A DNA stretch of 64,000 bases from Luscinia megarhynchos. Its lineage: Eukaryota > Chordata > Aves > Passeriformes > Turdidae. Both the position numbers and the translations under genes were made by a program. The notes beneath the pieces are model-generated. The model had not been told where the DNA came from, did no database searches, and saw nothing but the letters and a program-made list of their open reading frames with translations. The stretch lies in assembly GCA_034336665.1 (NCBI GenBank), contig CM067570.1, forward strand, positions 9,756,002 through 9,820,001. Reading direction: 5' to 3'. Below are positions 1-12,289 of the stretch, one piece after another. Position 1 is the stretch's first letter. Every line of letters begins with the position of its first letter.

Positions 1-3000
1 TGAAAAAAAGCACCTAAAATAATCTACAACCTGTTTTATTTCTTCTCATCAGTGTTCATCTCCCTCTCAGAACACAAAAAATCAGTCTCTGGGTTGTAAC
101 TCACTCCCTAATGGTCCCCAAAGCCATTCCATTGCTGGAAGCAATACACTGAACGCCCCAGGCAAAGCCAAGATTTTATTAGAGTTTAGACAACAAGCAG
201 GTGGCCAAAGCCTCCCCCCTGCCAGCCCCCTGCTTAATCTGCTTCCAGGAGGTCAGCAATGGAAGCAATCAGTGATGGATGGGATGCACCTCACCCACAA
301 CTGCTCAGTCCATCGCTCTGCATAGGAGCTATGGAATGGGATTTTCAGCTACTCTTTAGACACACATGTGAACTTTGTTCAGGTTCAGTCTAACTCATAG
401 ATGAGATCACTGGAAGAAACCAAGAACCAGTTCCAGGAAAAAATCTTGATATTATCCACCACCCCTCAACTTTCCTGCAGTGCAGGGATGCAGAGCCCCA
501 CGCCTGCTGCTCGCTGCCAGCTCAGTCAGCCGAGGGGAAGTGCCAGGCACAGAGCCCCAGACAGCACTTAGGCTGGATGAATCCATGCCCAGACACTTAG
601 AGCTGTATGTCAACTCTGAAATTAAGTGCACTTGTGAAAGGCTGAGTGCTCCTCTGAGATGGCACGGCTGTGCAGGCAGGTCCTGCTGTGCCGGCTCTGG
701 AGCAGGCAGCAGTGGCTCTGCCTTGCCTGCCTGTTCTGCCCTTTGGCTTTGCAGGGTCCAGGTGTGGAGCATCCACCACACTGGAACACAAAGCAAGGTG
801 TAGCCCTTGCCTGAAGGGTGTTGTGTGTTTTCTGCAGTTTTCCTGTTGAATCAGACAAACAAGCTGGTGAGCCCACAGCTGATGAGAAAAGCAATAAGCT
901 CTGTAACTGGCATGTTCAGCTGAGAGTTTTTGTGTGTGCTGATAAATTCTGCTGGTGTAAGGAGAACCCTCTCGACAACTTTACTGTACTGTTATCGTTA
1001 AAATTAACTGCAGTATTAAACTCTGAAGAAGATTCAATAAAACTCTCCTTTTCTTCAAGGAAGCCTGATTAAAACACAGTGTGCTCTCAGAGTCTGTGCT
1101 AACCACAGAACTTTTTTTTTGCTGTTGATCCTGAAAAATCCAGGTATTTGATTTTTCTTTTTTGTCAAACATTTCCTCTCATGTGCTCAAAGCATACTCT
1201 AGGAAATTAATCCATTTTAATTAAGAAGAGCCTAGCCATCAGCTGAAATGCTAAAATCATTCTCTTAATCTGCTTTATTACAAAAGTCCAGGGCACCATT
1301 GGCATTACTTACACTCTGGGCTGGAAGTGGATGCTGGGGCTGTTGCAGCGAACACCAGCAGCTCAAAGTGCTCTGCCTGCAGAGGGAACTGCTGCCTGTA
1401 GTCATTGCATTTGGAGACCGTGAAGAGGAGGTGTAAATCCTAGGACCTCTAGCTGTGTCAGGAACGGCACATTTTGAGCAGATCCAAGTCTGGAGGCTGG
1501 TGAGTCTATATGGAGCAAGCTGTACCCTGCCTGCAGCGGATCATGGTGTGAAAGCCCGGGGGATTGTGTTGGCGCTGCTTATTTAACACCCCCTCCACAA
1601 GGCAGGCTTGGCACAGGACAGTGTCTAACGAGCTGATGATTTGATGTGAGACCCTCTGGCTCAGAGCTGAACACAGGCACCAGCAGTGGAAGGGGCCACA
1701 TAAACAATCCAGACAGGTTGTCATTAATAAATATTCCACGAATTACCAAATGATCCTGCAATCATTTCCATGCAAAGCAACAGCAGGAGCCAAGAATTAA
1801 ATTGCAGTACAGTCCCTGCATAAATTTCTCCCCTTCACTTCCCCAGAGCACTCGGTTCAGCTTTTGTGTCTCAAACTGGTGTGCAGGTACGCTGTGTTTT
1901 TATGACTATGCTCCCCTCTTCAGAGCAGTGAAAGCCAACCACATAAAACATTTCAGGACATTCATAATGAGACTTCAGTGCAAGATAAAGTGATCCTGCA
2001 TGTGAGTACTGTTGGGATAGTCTTGGGTTTTCACAAAATACTTCGTGTTTCAGAAACTTCCCTCAAGCTCCTGGATTTTCATATAATTGATGAAAAGGTT
2101 TAGTCAGCATTTATAGGTCCTCAAATTGTTTTCTCAAGTCACAGCTGAATCCTGTGATCCGTGGGTCATTTAACTGTGAAAATGTGGGAAGACATCTCCC
2201 ACCAGCTATCAGTAGAGGGGAAAGCTTTTCTTGCCTGGAAGACACCTCCATCCTTAAGGGACTGGGGGACTCAACTCCTGTGGAGAGAGCCAGGAGGGAG
2301 AGTCCAGGCACAAAACAGCCTTGCTGCAACCTCCTCCCTTCTGCAGTCTGCTTTACTGTGGAGGTGAAGGAAACCAAAAAGCAAAGGCTGCAAACAAGAG
2401 GAGCTGGCTATTCTTGATGGAGGTTTTCTCATTGCCAGCAACCTGAATGGTTTGTAATCATCAGAAACACTGCCACTGGAAATACCCTGGGTTTATGCTG
2501 CCAATTTGAGTGACTTCATGCAAGATTATGATTGCTTCAGACTTTCTCTTCCCCCTCTCACTGACAAGTTGTAATTCACACCAGAAGCAATATCATCCAA
2601 GCTATTCTCAAAGCCTCTTCCATATTGTCTAGTCCTCATCCACCCCCAGATCCTTGAGATTTGTCTCCTGAATGAAGGCTGTAAATCTTTGTACAGAATG
2701 GCAGGAGAAGTTTGAGCATCTGAGTTATTATGTAAATGCAGCATCAATGGTACTTTTAACTGCAAGCTGATTGGGACTGTAAATGGAACACCAGTGATTT
2801 ATAGGCCTGAGTGCTTCCTACATGCAGGAATTGAATGCTATTAACTGACCTTGAACCAGAAGCAGGGTCCCTGAATTGTCCTGCATGCTGAGACAGCCCA
2901 CATGGGGGCTGGAGCTAAGCAGCTGCCTTTCATCCTACCTGTGGTGCTCATTTACCTGTGTCTCAGAATATGAAAAAAATTAACATGGAAGAGTTTCCAG

Positions 3001-6000
3001 TGCTCTGAGTAGTACTGGATAGTCCTGGTCCACATGCAGCCCTTTTCTTAGCAGAAGAGCTAATTTAAGTACTACCAAATTCAAACATGAAACTGGTCCC
3101 TTGAGACAGTGCAGCATCATAAGGACCAGGATGTGGCAGACAGTGCTCATGATGGGCTGGAGGGATCAAGGAAAGATATGCTCACCTGACACAAAGGCCA
3201 CTTTCTCCTTCAGTATAGGAAGGACATCAGCAGCTTTTAAACCATCATTTCGAAAAGAACCTGCAGAACAGAAAAACAGGAAAGTAACGTTAGAAGAGAG
3301 CATGTTCTTGCTCCCAGCTTCATGGACATGCCATGTTTCTCAAAATCAGACTGGAGAAAGGCTATAAATTACATAAGAGCACCAAAAAAGAGACCCAAAT
3401 GGCTGATGAACAAACAACATTAACATCAATATAGATATGTTCATTAAATAAAACAAACAAACAAATACAGAGGATCAGCTCATTGCTCTGTCCTTCAGAA
3501 GTTCTGAAAGGTTAACAATTTTCCCACCAAGTAACTAGATTAATCCCTGCTGCCTATTCCACAGACCACAGTATCAAGCCTGGGAGATGCTCATCTTGCA
3601 GAGTGAGCCAGGAACCTTTTCCCTTCACTGTTCTGAGCATAGCCCAGGCAAAATTGCCAGGAACATTACAGCATATACACATCCATTTAGCATCAACCTT
3701 TGAAACAGATGTGCACAGGGGCTGGCTTGAAAAGGGCTTTTCCCTTCTGCCCCTTTCTGCTGTACCCAGCACAGCTGGGATGCACTGGCTCAAAGTGGGA
3801 CAGCAGTCAGAGGGAGGACATGGTCCTTATGAGCCAAAGTCTTCCCTGGGTAAGGAGTGGTAAGGAGGACACATGCTCAGGTAATTCATGCTGTTTGATT
3901 ACATGTTAAGCATATCTGCACAGGCCATTTGCCTTCCCTGAAGTAGCAAATTACTTCATGCATCTAAATATTCACCAAAGAAATCACAGACTTTTACTCT
4001 CTTGGGAACAGAACTGCCCAGTTTCAGGCTCCAGCAGCATCTCTCTGCTCTGCAAAAGACCAGCAGTAAGGGATCGCTCCAGAGCAAGCCAGACACTGCT
4101 ATTCCAGCAAAAGGTGGGTTTGAAGGACACCTTTTCAGTTCCCCTGAAAAGTAACTCATCCATCACTGAGTAGTGAATAATAGCCATCATGACAAGGCCT
4201 TAGATCTATTCAAACTCACCAAAGAATATAACACAGTTGAAACCCTGTATTTTCACTTTCTGCCTTTCACAGGCAGCCAGTAACCAACTCCTTTTCAGAG
4301 AGTGTCAGAGTAAGAAAGTCTTCTCACTAAGCAGTTTTTCAGAAGCAGGGCAACATTGCTGCAGCCATCACACCCTCCTTGCTGAACACAACAGATGGTA
4401 CCTGACCATTTGGATCTGAAAGTGGGACTGGGGATAAAAGCACCTCTTCTGCATTGTCATCTATTGCTCCCAACAAGCAGCCTGCAAAGGCAAAGAGGTT
4501 CAATCCATGCAGACATTTGCAACAGACAGGATGAAGACCAAAACATCCATTTTCACCTGCAGCTGATCTACAAGTGTTAGCATTACTATGGTTGAGTTAC
4601 TGTTTTTGCCAGTCACAGATTGTGCAACAAGGCTGCCTTGTACATGTAAGTATGTCCCTCGCTGGTGACCAAAGGCTACAGCTACCTCTCTGTGTCCCCA
4701 CTTGCTCTCAGGTGTCACCTCTGTGACACTCAGCTCCAGGAGATGTGGAACCTCACCAGCTAAGCCTTAAGCCAGTAAAAACTAGCACTCAAAGGAGTGA
4801 GGTAATTCAATGCAAGGCCAAGACCAATGTAACTGCAATTTGAACAGGCACTGCAGCACAGTCCCAAGGGATGCCTAAAGAGTGCATTGTGTCAGTGAAG
4901 TGTTTTGGGACCAGGGAAATGAGTCCTGATTGCTGAACTCTTTCTGTGTTCAAGTAAGCAGGACTTCGTGCAGTCTGTGTTAAATACATGAGACTTTGCT
5001 ATTAACTTATCCTCTTAACAAGAACAACCTCTCAGATCCCAGGCTGTGGCTAGTTCTCACATCAAAGGTAGGAAGTGCTCAGCCACAGGCATCATTTGCA
5101 ATTTAAGAAGCTTTGTATATAAGCATCTCATTCAACCATGAAGCACATGGGAACAGCCAATGTGCGAGACACATCACAAGGGTTTGAAGACCCTCAAGTG
5201 GAGTACTGGGCCAAATTTATCCAGCTGCAAGATCTGCAGTGTCAGTGCAAGTTGAGTTTTGCCCAGTATTTGTTAAATTTGTCAGGAAAATGGCAAAGTC
5301 AATTCTTAGGCACCCAACTGTGCAGCAGACAGTATACAACTGAAACCCTTGTGAACATTGCTAAAAAAAGCCAGTGGGTGCATGCAAAGCACAGCATAAG
5401 GACTTAGCAAGAGCTCACTATACTGAGGGCTGAAGGCCAGTTTCAGACACTCTCCTGAGAGGAAGAACAGCATTTCACAGAGGAAATATGTATGGAGACC
5501 AGGAGAAAAACGTATTACTTTAAAAGATGGTCACCTCCTGAGCTGCAGCAGGGCAGGCTGCAGGTAAGGAGCTCTCTGGTCACAGCCCCGGTGTCCTGAC
5601 TGTGCACAGGAGAGGCAAGGAAAGATTTGAGTGGGGACAGTGCTGCAGCAGGTACTTTCCCCTTTCTCAGTACCACCCAGGACAGGTCAGACACACTCCA
5701 AAGTAAATGATGAATGAATTGAAAAACTGTGAGCCTGTCCTACAACCAGGGAATAAGTTAAAAAGTCCCAAGAGCTGCAAAACTTCCCTTGGGATGCAGA
5801 AGGAAACTCTGGAAGGCAATGCATGGTACTTAACCAAGTGGCAGCTCATGACCCACAGATGCAGCCATGGCTAGTGCTTCCAGAGGTTGCTCCAGCTCCT
5901 GACAAAATCCTTGCATTAGAGGCTACATCTCAGAGCATGCTGTCAGGTTTCCAGCAAGAGCTGGGGCAAGGTATGCATGAATGGGAAAACCAATGGTTCT

Positions 6001-7104
6001 CATACAGACTCCAAAAGCAGCAGCCAATCTGTCTCCAGGAGGGGCCAGCATAGCAATGATGCATTCCCCAGTTTGTAAGTTATTATAAGCATATTCCTAA
6101 TGATGCTCATTTTCATCCTCTTCCCCAGCTGTTTCTAATATATTTGTTTTGTTTGTTTGCGTGCTGGATCCAAGGCCATGTCTGCACAGCACCATCTCAT
6201 TTTGCTGCAGAGCCCTGTGCACACAAAGGCTGTGCTTTGTAGCCTGCCCCACACCTCTCTGCTGCTTCTCTCAGACAGCCCTTCTGCAGCAGATGGACAG
6301 AGACAGACAGAGGGATGAAGGAAGGGCAGGCTGAGCCATCCTGCCATTGTCCATGCATTGGTTTGCTGGCACACCATCCTCATAAACATCGGACTGCACA
6401 AGAAAGCCCCTCTTGCTTTCTTTTCTTGGCAAGGTCTGTCACGACACTCGAGCACTGCCATCACCTCTTTACCAAAAGAGAGGCACAGAGAGCAAGGTAC
6501 TGTGACCCAGTCACCCTGCAGCCCCTCACACCCTCATCACATCCTGGCTTAATGTGCTATCCACGGAGCAGGGACACTATGACTGGCGACAAACTTTTAT
6601 TACTCCAGTGACCCAAGAAGAAAGCACACCATGCCAAGCCTGAGCAGCTGACAGTGAAATGTGTTCTTGTAAACTTGGAAGCACTGAAGAATTAAGAGCA
6701 GATCCTCAGCATGGCTGACTCACATTTCAGGGCAGAGCAGCACTGCACGTGCACAGAACATCTCCTAGCAGGGATTCCCTGGGTGGCAAAGCAGCTCACA
6801 GTTTTAGATGAGATGCTGTAATAAGAAGCCAGATGGGTGAGCTGAGAAGCTCAAGGCATGCTTCCATGGTAAATGCAACCGTCCTGAAATTGAGAAAATT
6901 TTTTTCCCCTGCACAAATCCCCCAACTGGCCTGGAGAGCTCGCTGCTGAAGGACATGGGAGGTCAGCAGCTCAAGGGGCTTCCTGAACAGGTTGGAGATC
7001 AGCAAACAACAAACATTTCCAGAGAACTGTAAAGATTAATAAAATAAGCAAGAGTTTTGGAAAGAATGTAAGCCTACAGACTTTGAAGTGAAAGCCAATC
7101 TCTA
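1..7104. other. Intergenic or intronic DNA, no gene recognised
   Basis: I see no exon-like segment, promoter or RNA gene here. The open frames on both strands are about 60-115 codons, overlap one another in different frames and show no domain or compositional signature of a real protein. A slightly GC-richer patch at about 480-800 gives overlapping frames on both strands, as expected from a local shortage of stop codons. A short AAAC-type run lies near 3450. A possible degraded MIR-like core at 6460-6535 is listed separately. Confidence 0.6.
6460..6535 (-). mobile_element. Possible degraded MIR-like core
   Basis: The stretch contains AGAGAGGCACAGAGAGCAAG followed by a GTGACCCAGTCAC-type segment. 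This recalls the reverse complement of the MIR/L2 core, in which an 'aaactgaggcacagagagg' block precedes a 'gtgacttgcccaaggtcac' block. The order and spacing fit, but the second block is poorly preserved and no flanking part of a MIR is clear. It could be a chance purine-rich match. Confidence 0.3.
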
Positions 7105-7255
7105 ACTCTTGGAGTGAAAAATAAATTATCCCCAGAGAGAGCCCTGTGAGCATTAGCATGTCTTTCTCGCAGCAGAGTGCAGGGTCTCTGCTGGAGACAC
7201 CATCTTGGGCTAGATGGAGCAATGGTCTGCTCCAGAGTGGCTTTTCCTAGAAAAG
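7105..7255 (+). mobile_element. Ancient CR1-like LINE 3' relic
   Basis: The segment holds, in order, GGAGTGAAAAATAAATTATC, a TCTTTCTCGCAGCAG block, a CTGCTGGAGACACCATCTTG block, then GGGCTAGATGGAGCAATGGT and CTGCTCCAGAGTGGC. This order matches the 3' end of old CR1-type LINEs of turtles, crocodilians and birds, whose best-known words are 'gggctagatgga' and 'ccaatggtctgaccc'. No reverse-transcriptase coding part remains, so this is a 5'-truncated, non-autonomous fossil. Family assignment is from memory of the consensus; the subfamily cannot be named. The divergence suggests great age compared with the CR1 tail near 13.2 kb. Confidence 0.7.
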
Positions 7256-7878
7256 CTTTAGTTCTAATCCGAAAAATGCAGCTCTTGGCTTCAAATAAAG
7301 ATCAGCTGCTGGAAATATGGAAATACTTTCTATACTTAAAAAAAGTATGCGTAGGCAAGAAGAAGGCCTCCTGTCAGAGCACTGCATGGGGCTTAATCAC
7401 TTGGCTCCCGATGCCTTCAGCAAGAGTTGTTCATCCCAAGTCCCATGCAACGTTTCAGGAAAGGCAGCCCACATTCTCATAGTTCTCAGAACAGATTTGA
7501 CTATTTAAAAACTTTGGCATAAAGTTTCTTTAACCAAACAAAACCGAACTCCTTGGGCTAAACCCATCCCTCGAGGAACTCCACTGGAGTCCAGGATGCA
7601 ACAGTAGGATTAATCTGGTCCATATTTCTTCTTCCCCCAATAAAGGCCTCTCCTGTATTTCTATACCCCACTCCCACACCCCAGTTTTTGGGGCATTTAT
7701 CTTCCAGGTTTATCATAGCCTATTCTCTTCCTATCTTTTTATTCCGTCCGCCTCCACCCCAAGTCTCAGTGGAATTTATTTGTCTTTGCAGTACTGTAGC
7801 GTCTTGGCTTTCTACAACACACAAACAGAAGGGATGTCTGATGTGAGCAGAGAGAGGCAGAACAAAGGAGACTTCAGT
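7256..7878. other. No gene recognised
   Basis: This is ordinary AT-rich DNA between two fossil repeats. It contains a pyrimidine-rich stretch at about 7620-7760 with no microsatellite periodicity. No coding signal is seen. Confidence 0.55.
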
Positions 7879-7985
7879 ATTCCCATTGTAGCCTTTGCAA
7901 ACTGAGACACAGAGAGATTGACTTGTCCAGTGTCAGACAGAAAGTTTGTGCAGAGCTGAACCCTCATTTCCCCAATGCTTTTCTC
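7879..7985 (-). mobile_element. MIR-like SINE core relic
   Basis: The plus strand reads GCAAACTGAGACACAGAGAG, then TTGACTTGTCCAGTGTCAGA, then a GTGCAGAGCTGAACCC segment. This is the reverse complement layout of the amniote MIR/CORE-SINE body, which contains a 'gtgaccttgggcaagtcac' word and a 'cctcagtttcc' word. The preceding TCCCATTGTAGCC corresponds to the 'cccattttacag' part of the same consensus. All sub-blocks occur in the expected order with near-expected spacing. Being non-coding and heavily mutated, it is an inactive fossil. An L2 or L3 3' end sharing this core is the main alternative. Confidence 0.75.
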
Positions 7986-9359
7986 ATACAAACATCCCTT
8001 TGTTTCCCAGCAGAATATAATCCTCCTTTTTCTTCTCTTTACACTTCTGATTTCCTCCTCCTGCCCTTCTCTCTCCATTATTCTTTCCTTCTGCATTTAT
8101 GCCTCAAATATTTACTTTTTGTGTGTGCTAAACCCTCTTTAACCCCTTCCTCTCCCTTCCTGCAGGCTATTGTCTGTCCCTGCAGGGCTGTGAGCCTTCC
8201 CTGTTTGATTTCTCTGCTTTTCCACAAGCCACACAGAGGGGCTTAGCCAAGGGCTGCTGGGGCCTTTGCCTCTGGGATTTTGCTGGCTGAGGCTCATTGG
8301 TTCAAAGGCAGAGAGGCCACAGCATGGCACAAGCATTTGGTTGAATAGAAGCAACATGTGCTCCAGACTAGCATTTTAGCACCATCTGGCAGAGATAAAT
8401 GAGGCTGGACACTCTGCATCTGCCAATCGCTCTCTGAGAACAACAGCCTGATCCCTGATGCAAAGAAAGAGCATTTTGGTGCCCTGAGCTCCCCAGGAGC
8501 CTGCAAGGCCCTCCTGCCATCCTTCCCCACTGCAGGCAGCAGAAAAGCAGGCTTTGATTTCACAAAGGAAGGATTCAACGCCAGAGAGAAAAAAACCTCA
8601 CAAAATTAAGCTGTAAATATTGTTACCATCTATTACTGAAGACTAACCCAGAACTATATACTTCTCTGTAATAACCAATAAAAGGTCTCACAGGAAGCAT
8701 TTGGGACTGCAGATTGGAGTGTGGCAGGGACAGGGTGAAAGGCAGGTTGGATTAGCACCACAGCCCTGGGGCAAAGATGGTGGCTGTGCCCCTCCATGTT
8801 CCTCTGCTCACTTTCTCCAGCCACCAGATCCAGTGTGCAGACTGACACACAGATCCATGCCCCAGATTCAAAAGTTGCAAGAACAACTTGGACACCAAAT
8901 AGATTGTCAGCACAAAAGATTAATCCCACTTCACTACATGCCACACTCTTTATCCCAGCTGAGACAAAAGTCACATGCATTACATTGCTGCATTTTTTCT
9001 AAAGTTAAAAGATGAATGTTGGGTTTATATGTAATAGTTAGGCTCAGTCCAAGACTAACGTTATTTTTTCTGTGTTTCTTTAACTGTCCTTCTTTCTATT
9101 AATTTTATACCACTCCTGCTTGCTGAAATATCCTTCTGGTCACAGCTATTGGGTGGCAGTACTAAAAGCCACTTCCCCTTCCAAGTTTTGCCAGTGTACA
9201 TCAGAGCTCCGGCTGCTTTTCTGCCCCCCTACACCAACAGGTCGGTGCCTCTGATTTCTCACTGCTCGAATCCCCGCACAGGGACAGCCCCTGCCAGCAG
9301 AGCCCCCTCACTCCCTCCCCTGCCTGTAACACCCAGAGAGGCAGGCTGGGCTTTGGGGG
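7986..9359. other. No gene recognised
   Basis: A pyrimidine-rich segment at about 8010-8240 (many TTCC/CTCC runs) explains the open frames there on both strands. The rest shows no repeat, exon or RNA gene that I can support. Confidence 0.55.
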
Positions 9360-9600
9360 ACCTTGCTAATTGCCGAGATTGTTATTCCTTCCACGAGGTA
9401 CTTGGCAGCGTTGAGCCTCCCAGCGCAGCCTTTGAATGTCCACACATTTAAACAGTAGCCTCAGCTTGAAATCAAGCCAAAGAATAGGCAAAGCCTCAAG
9501 AAAGATAGAGTGGCTTGCAGCAAGCATGCAAATTCATTAGCCTGCGTGCACGTGTGACCTCTAATAACCGTGTTCAGCATCTGAAGCCCAAAACATCCCA
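9360..9600. promoter_or_regulatory. Candidate conserved non-coding regulatory block
   Basis: This segment keeps several CpGs in an otherwise CpG-poor neighbourhood and contains dense homeodomain-type words: CTAATTG near 9366, a canonical octamer ATGCAAAT at 9526-9533 followed closely by CATTAG, and CTCTAATAACC near 9560. Octamers are bound by POU-domain factors. The combination of POU and homeodomain words with retained CpGs is typical of vertebrate developmental enhancers, but no target gene is visible and conservation was not tested. It lies about 300 bp upstream of a MIR-like relic. Confidence 0.3.
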
Positions 9601-9894
9601 CCCAGTGCATCCCACCTAAGCCAGCAGCCAGGCTTTGCCTTTTCATGTGGCACAAAATCACTCAAAGCATCACAAGGATACTGAATTCATGCACAATCTG
9701 CAGCAGAGGCTCTGCTTCAACTTCTTCCATGGGGGATTTTACTCATTTCATTTTAAACATATACTAATAGGGATGTCAAAAGAATGCAATGGCTATGAGT
9801 AAATCTTTTGCACATTTCCTTTCAATTTTCATCAAGATTTTGGAATCAGGCTGAGATCTTTCAGTTCTTAGACTTAGAAAAATAATTAGACATT

Positions 9895-10070
9895 ATAGGT
9901 AGCCCCATGGATAGCACATCTGACTGGTAGTCAAAAGACTTGGCTTTATTTGTGGTTCTGCTACTAAATGCTTTATGATCCTGAACAAGCTTTTAAACTG
10001 TGCCAGATCTTGGTTTTCCTCTCTACAGAACGGAAATAATGACTGTCCACATTAGTAAAGCACAGTCAGG
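9895..10070 (+). mobile_element. Near full-length MIR-like SINE
   Basis: The order of parts matches a complete MIR. A tRNA-derived head is visible (GATAGCACATCTGACTGGTA, then AGTCAAAAGACTTGGC and GGTTCTGCTACTAAATG). The conserved core follows (ATGATCCTGAACAAGC, then CTTGGTTTTCCTCTCTACAG and AACGGAAATAATGACTG). The 3' part has ATTAGTAAAGCACAG, recalling the 'tgtaaagcgc' of the consensus. It is a non-coding RNA polymerase III-type retroelement, now an inactive fossil. This is one of the best preserved old repeats in the window. It abuts a second relic in the opposite orientation at 10072-10225. Confidence 0.8.
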
Positions 10071-10071
10071 T

Positions 10072-10225
10072 TCACAGACCTCAAAAGCACCTTTCAAACA
10101 TGAATTAATTTTGTCTGAAAAAACCTCTCCAAGTTCTCTGAGGCAGGGAGCTGTTGCAGTGCACTTTTATAGACAGCAAAAATGAGGCAGTGACAGTAGG
10201 AAAGACTTGCTCTGGTGATCACAGA
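10072..10225 (-). mobile_element. MIR/L3-like relic, inverted next to a MIR
   Basis: The plus strand reads ACCTCAAAAGCACCTTTCAA, ACATGAATTAATT, a CTCTGAGGCAGGGAGC block, CACTTTTATAGACAGCAAAA, ATGAGGCAGTGACAG and GACTTGCTCTGGTGATCACA. This follows the widespread amniote pattern 'atctcaaagcactttacaaacattaatt ... cattttacagatgaggaaactgaggca ... gacttgcccaaggtcaca'. It is oriented opposite to the preceding MIR, so the two are tail to tail with essentially no spacer. It may be a second MIR or a MIR-related L2/L3 end. Confidence 0.72.
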
Positions 10226-12289
10226 AAAGGACTTTCTGGGAAGGAATGGGAGACATTAGGAGAACTGGAAAAATTAGATCATTTGACACAAAATCCTGTG
10301 TTTTATTTAAGTGTACAAGGGATAGATGTGCTGCCCTAGAGGGAAATAAGTATATTCAGCACCTTGAGCTTTTACTGGTTAAGTTTCTTGCCATCTACAG
10401 ATTGCTCTACACATCAGTGACCACCCAGATGCAACAGTCTTTTATGGTGTTAATAAACAGCTATGGGCCATTTGTAATCTCAAGTCACATTTTAAGCACA
10501 GCCATGGTCTCTATCCAGGTCTAGTGTGCATGAATATTTTCTTTTCATTTCGCTCCCCTCTCAATTACAATTTGGTTTCTTATGGAAACATTCCTCAGAA
10601 TTTTATAATCCTGTAAAAATTTTAGAACTGCTGATGGATTCCTGCATGAAGGTTGCAGGCCCTCTTTGAAGCTGTAGATTCTGGGTACCCTGGGTCCCAT
10701 CCTCTATTAAATTCTGTAGGTTAGAATAATATCCTTTAACTGGCACTGGTTTAGTCAACAGGCTTTTTCCAAAAAGCTGCAAAAGGGTATGTGCCAGCAC
10801 CTGTCACATAGCAGTGACGTGCTTAGGGTTTCCCACCCATGTCCCAGAAAGCCTCCTACTCACGTCCTGGAGGTCCCCAGCCACCAGTAACTTCTCCAGG
10901 ACAAAAAAATAAAATAAAATATCTAATTATGTACAACATTGAGGAGGCACTTTGCTGAAACGCCAGCCATACAAAGGAACCATATGCCAGTGCCCCAAGT
11001 GTGCTTTGCAAACATCTGCCTCTCAAGGGGATTTCATGCCAGACACTAAGAAAGCAACTTTAATTAGAGGCCAATTGAGATCCTTGTCCCAAAGCCTGTG
11101 ACTGGCCTAAAAAAGAAAAAAACATCCTAAACAAACAAGGCAATTGCATTTCCTCCCATTTTAAAAACTCTACATTTTCTCTTTTTAATTTTTCTGACAG
11201 AGTTCAACATACCCCATCCAAAGAGATTGACAAAGCTCCTACTGCCTTCAGAAAAATCCCTGTCCAGGAAGGATGGTTGTGTCTAATATGAATGTCTGAG
11301 TGGGTTTTAAATCAGTCATTTTTGACGGTGGTTCATTCAAGATTCACAAACCAGCACCTCACAATTAATTAGGCTTGCATTTCCCGTCTCACGTTGCCTC
11401 AAATCCCTTCTGACCGGATACATTTCTGCCTCTGCTCATCTCCTTTGGTCCCTCTTTCTGCCAGGGCTTATGATTTTAGTTTGCAGCTATTGTGTCATCC
11501 TGGGAAGCTGATTAAAAAAAAAGAAAAAAAAAAAGGAATAAAAGAAAACCTAAATCTGCAATTCAAAGGGGAGTTTTCCCTTCCTGTGCATGAATTTCCT
11601 GGTTAGGGATAAAGCAAGATGTCTTGCCCTAAGCTCTTGACACAGGGCAGGCAAAAATAGAAACTGTCCCTGCAGAGGGGCCCATGGGAGAGTAGCCAAA
11701 GCCCTGGTGGGATCACAGAGGCTGCTCCCTCCCCTGAGCAGGACACAGTTCATCCAAACTGGGCAGTTGCAGGTCTCTAGGTAATGCATCTCTGGACAAA
11801 CCCAGCAAAACCAAGGCAGCAAGAAGAGCAGCTGCAAGCACTGCAGCTGACATCAGGCAGAGCCTGTGGACACATCAGGCAGGCCCACTGGAGCACAGGG
11901 AAGGGCTCACGGGCTGCACTGTGGTGCTGGGCTACTCCAAGGGCTGCCCTCCACAGCCCTTACCTGGGGAGCAGGACCTCCCTTCACACCCCACTCTTCT
12001 GTCCTTATTACAATTTCCCAGGGTCTACTCCTCTGAAAACCAATCTACAACCAACACCAGCTCACCAACAGGGCCTGTGCACAACCCACTTGCAGCTGAC
12101 TTCAGATTGCCCATCCCTCTCTGACCAAGCAATGAACTGTGAAGTGGCAGTGGCTCCTGTGAGGATCTGGCCAGGAAACACTCTGGGTGTAACAGCAATC
12201 GCTTGAACTCCCCCACCACAACCCACATCCAAACAAAACCAGGGCAAACATTTTACATACATCAGCGGGAGGGGGAAGGCAAGACACTC
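10226..12289. other. No gene recognised
   Basis: No exon or RNA gene is supportable. An A-rich low-complexity tract at 11513-11548 is listed separately. A 140-codon plus-strand frame at 11784-12206 is proline/serine-rich, shares its span with several frames on the other strand and has no recognisable domain, so I treat it as chance in a GC-richer patch. Confidence 0.55.
11513..11548 (+). repeat. A-rich low-complexity tract
   Basis: Runs of A are broken only by single or paired G and T. No SINE or processed transcript is recognisable upstream, so it is not clearly a retroposon tail. Confidence 0.85.

Noticed and set aside
9255..9285. CTCGAATCCC, resembling a tRNA B box
   Set aside because: No A box or foldable cloverleaf surrounds it.
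11784..12206. 140-codon plus-strand frame in a GC-richer patch
   Set aside because: Several overlapping frames on the other strand cover the same span, with no domain, codon bias or splice context.
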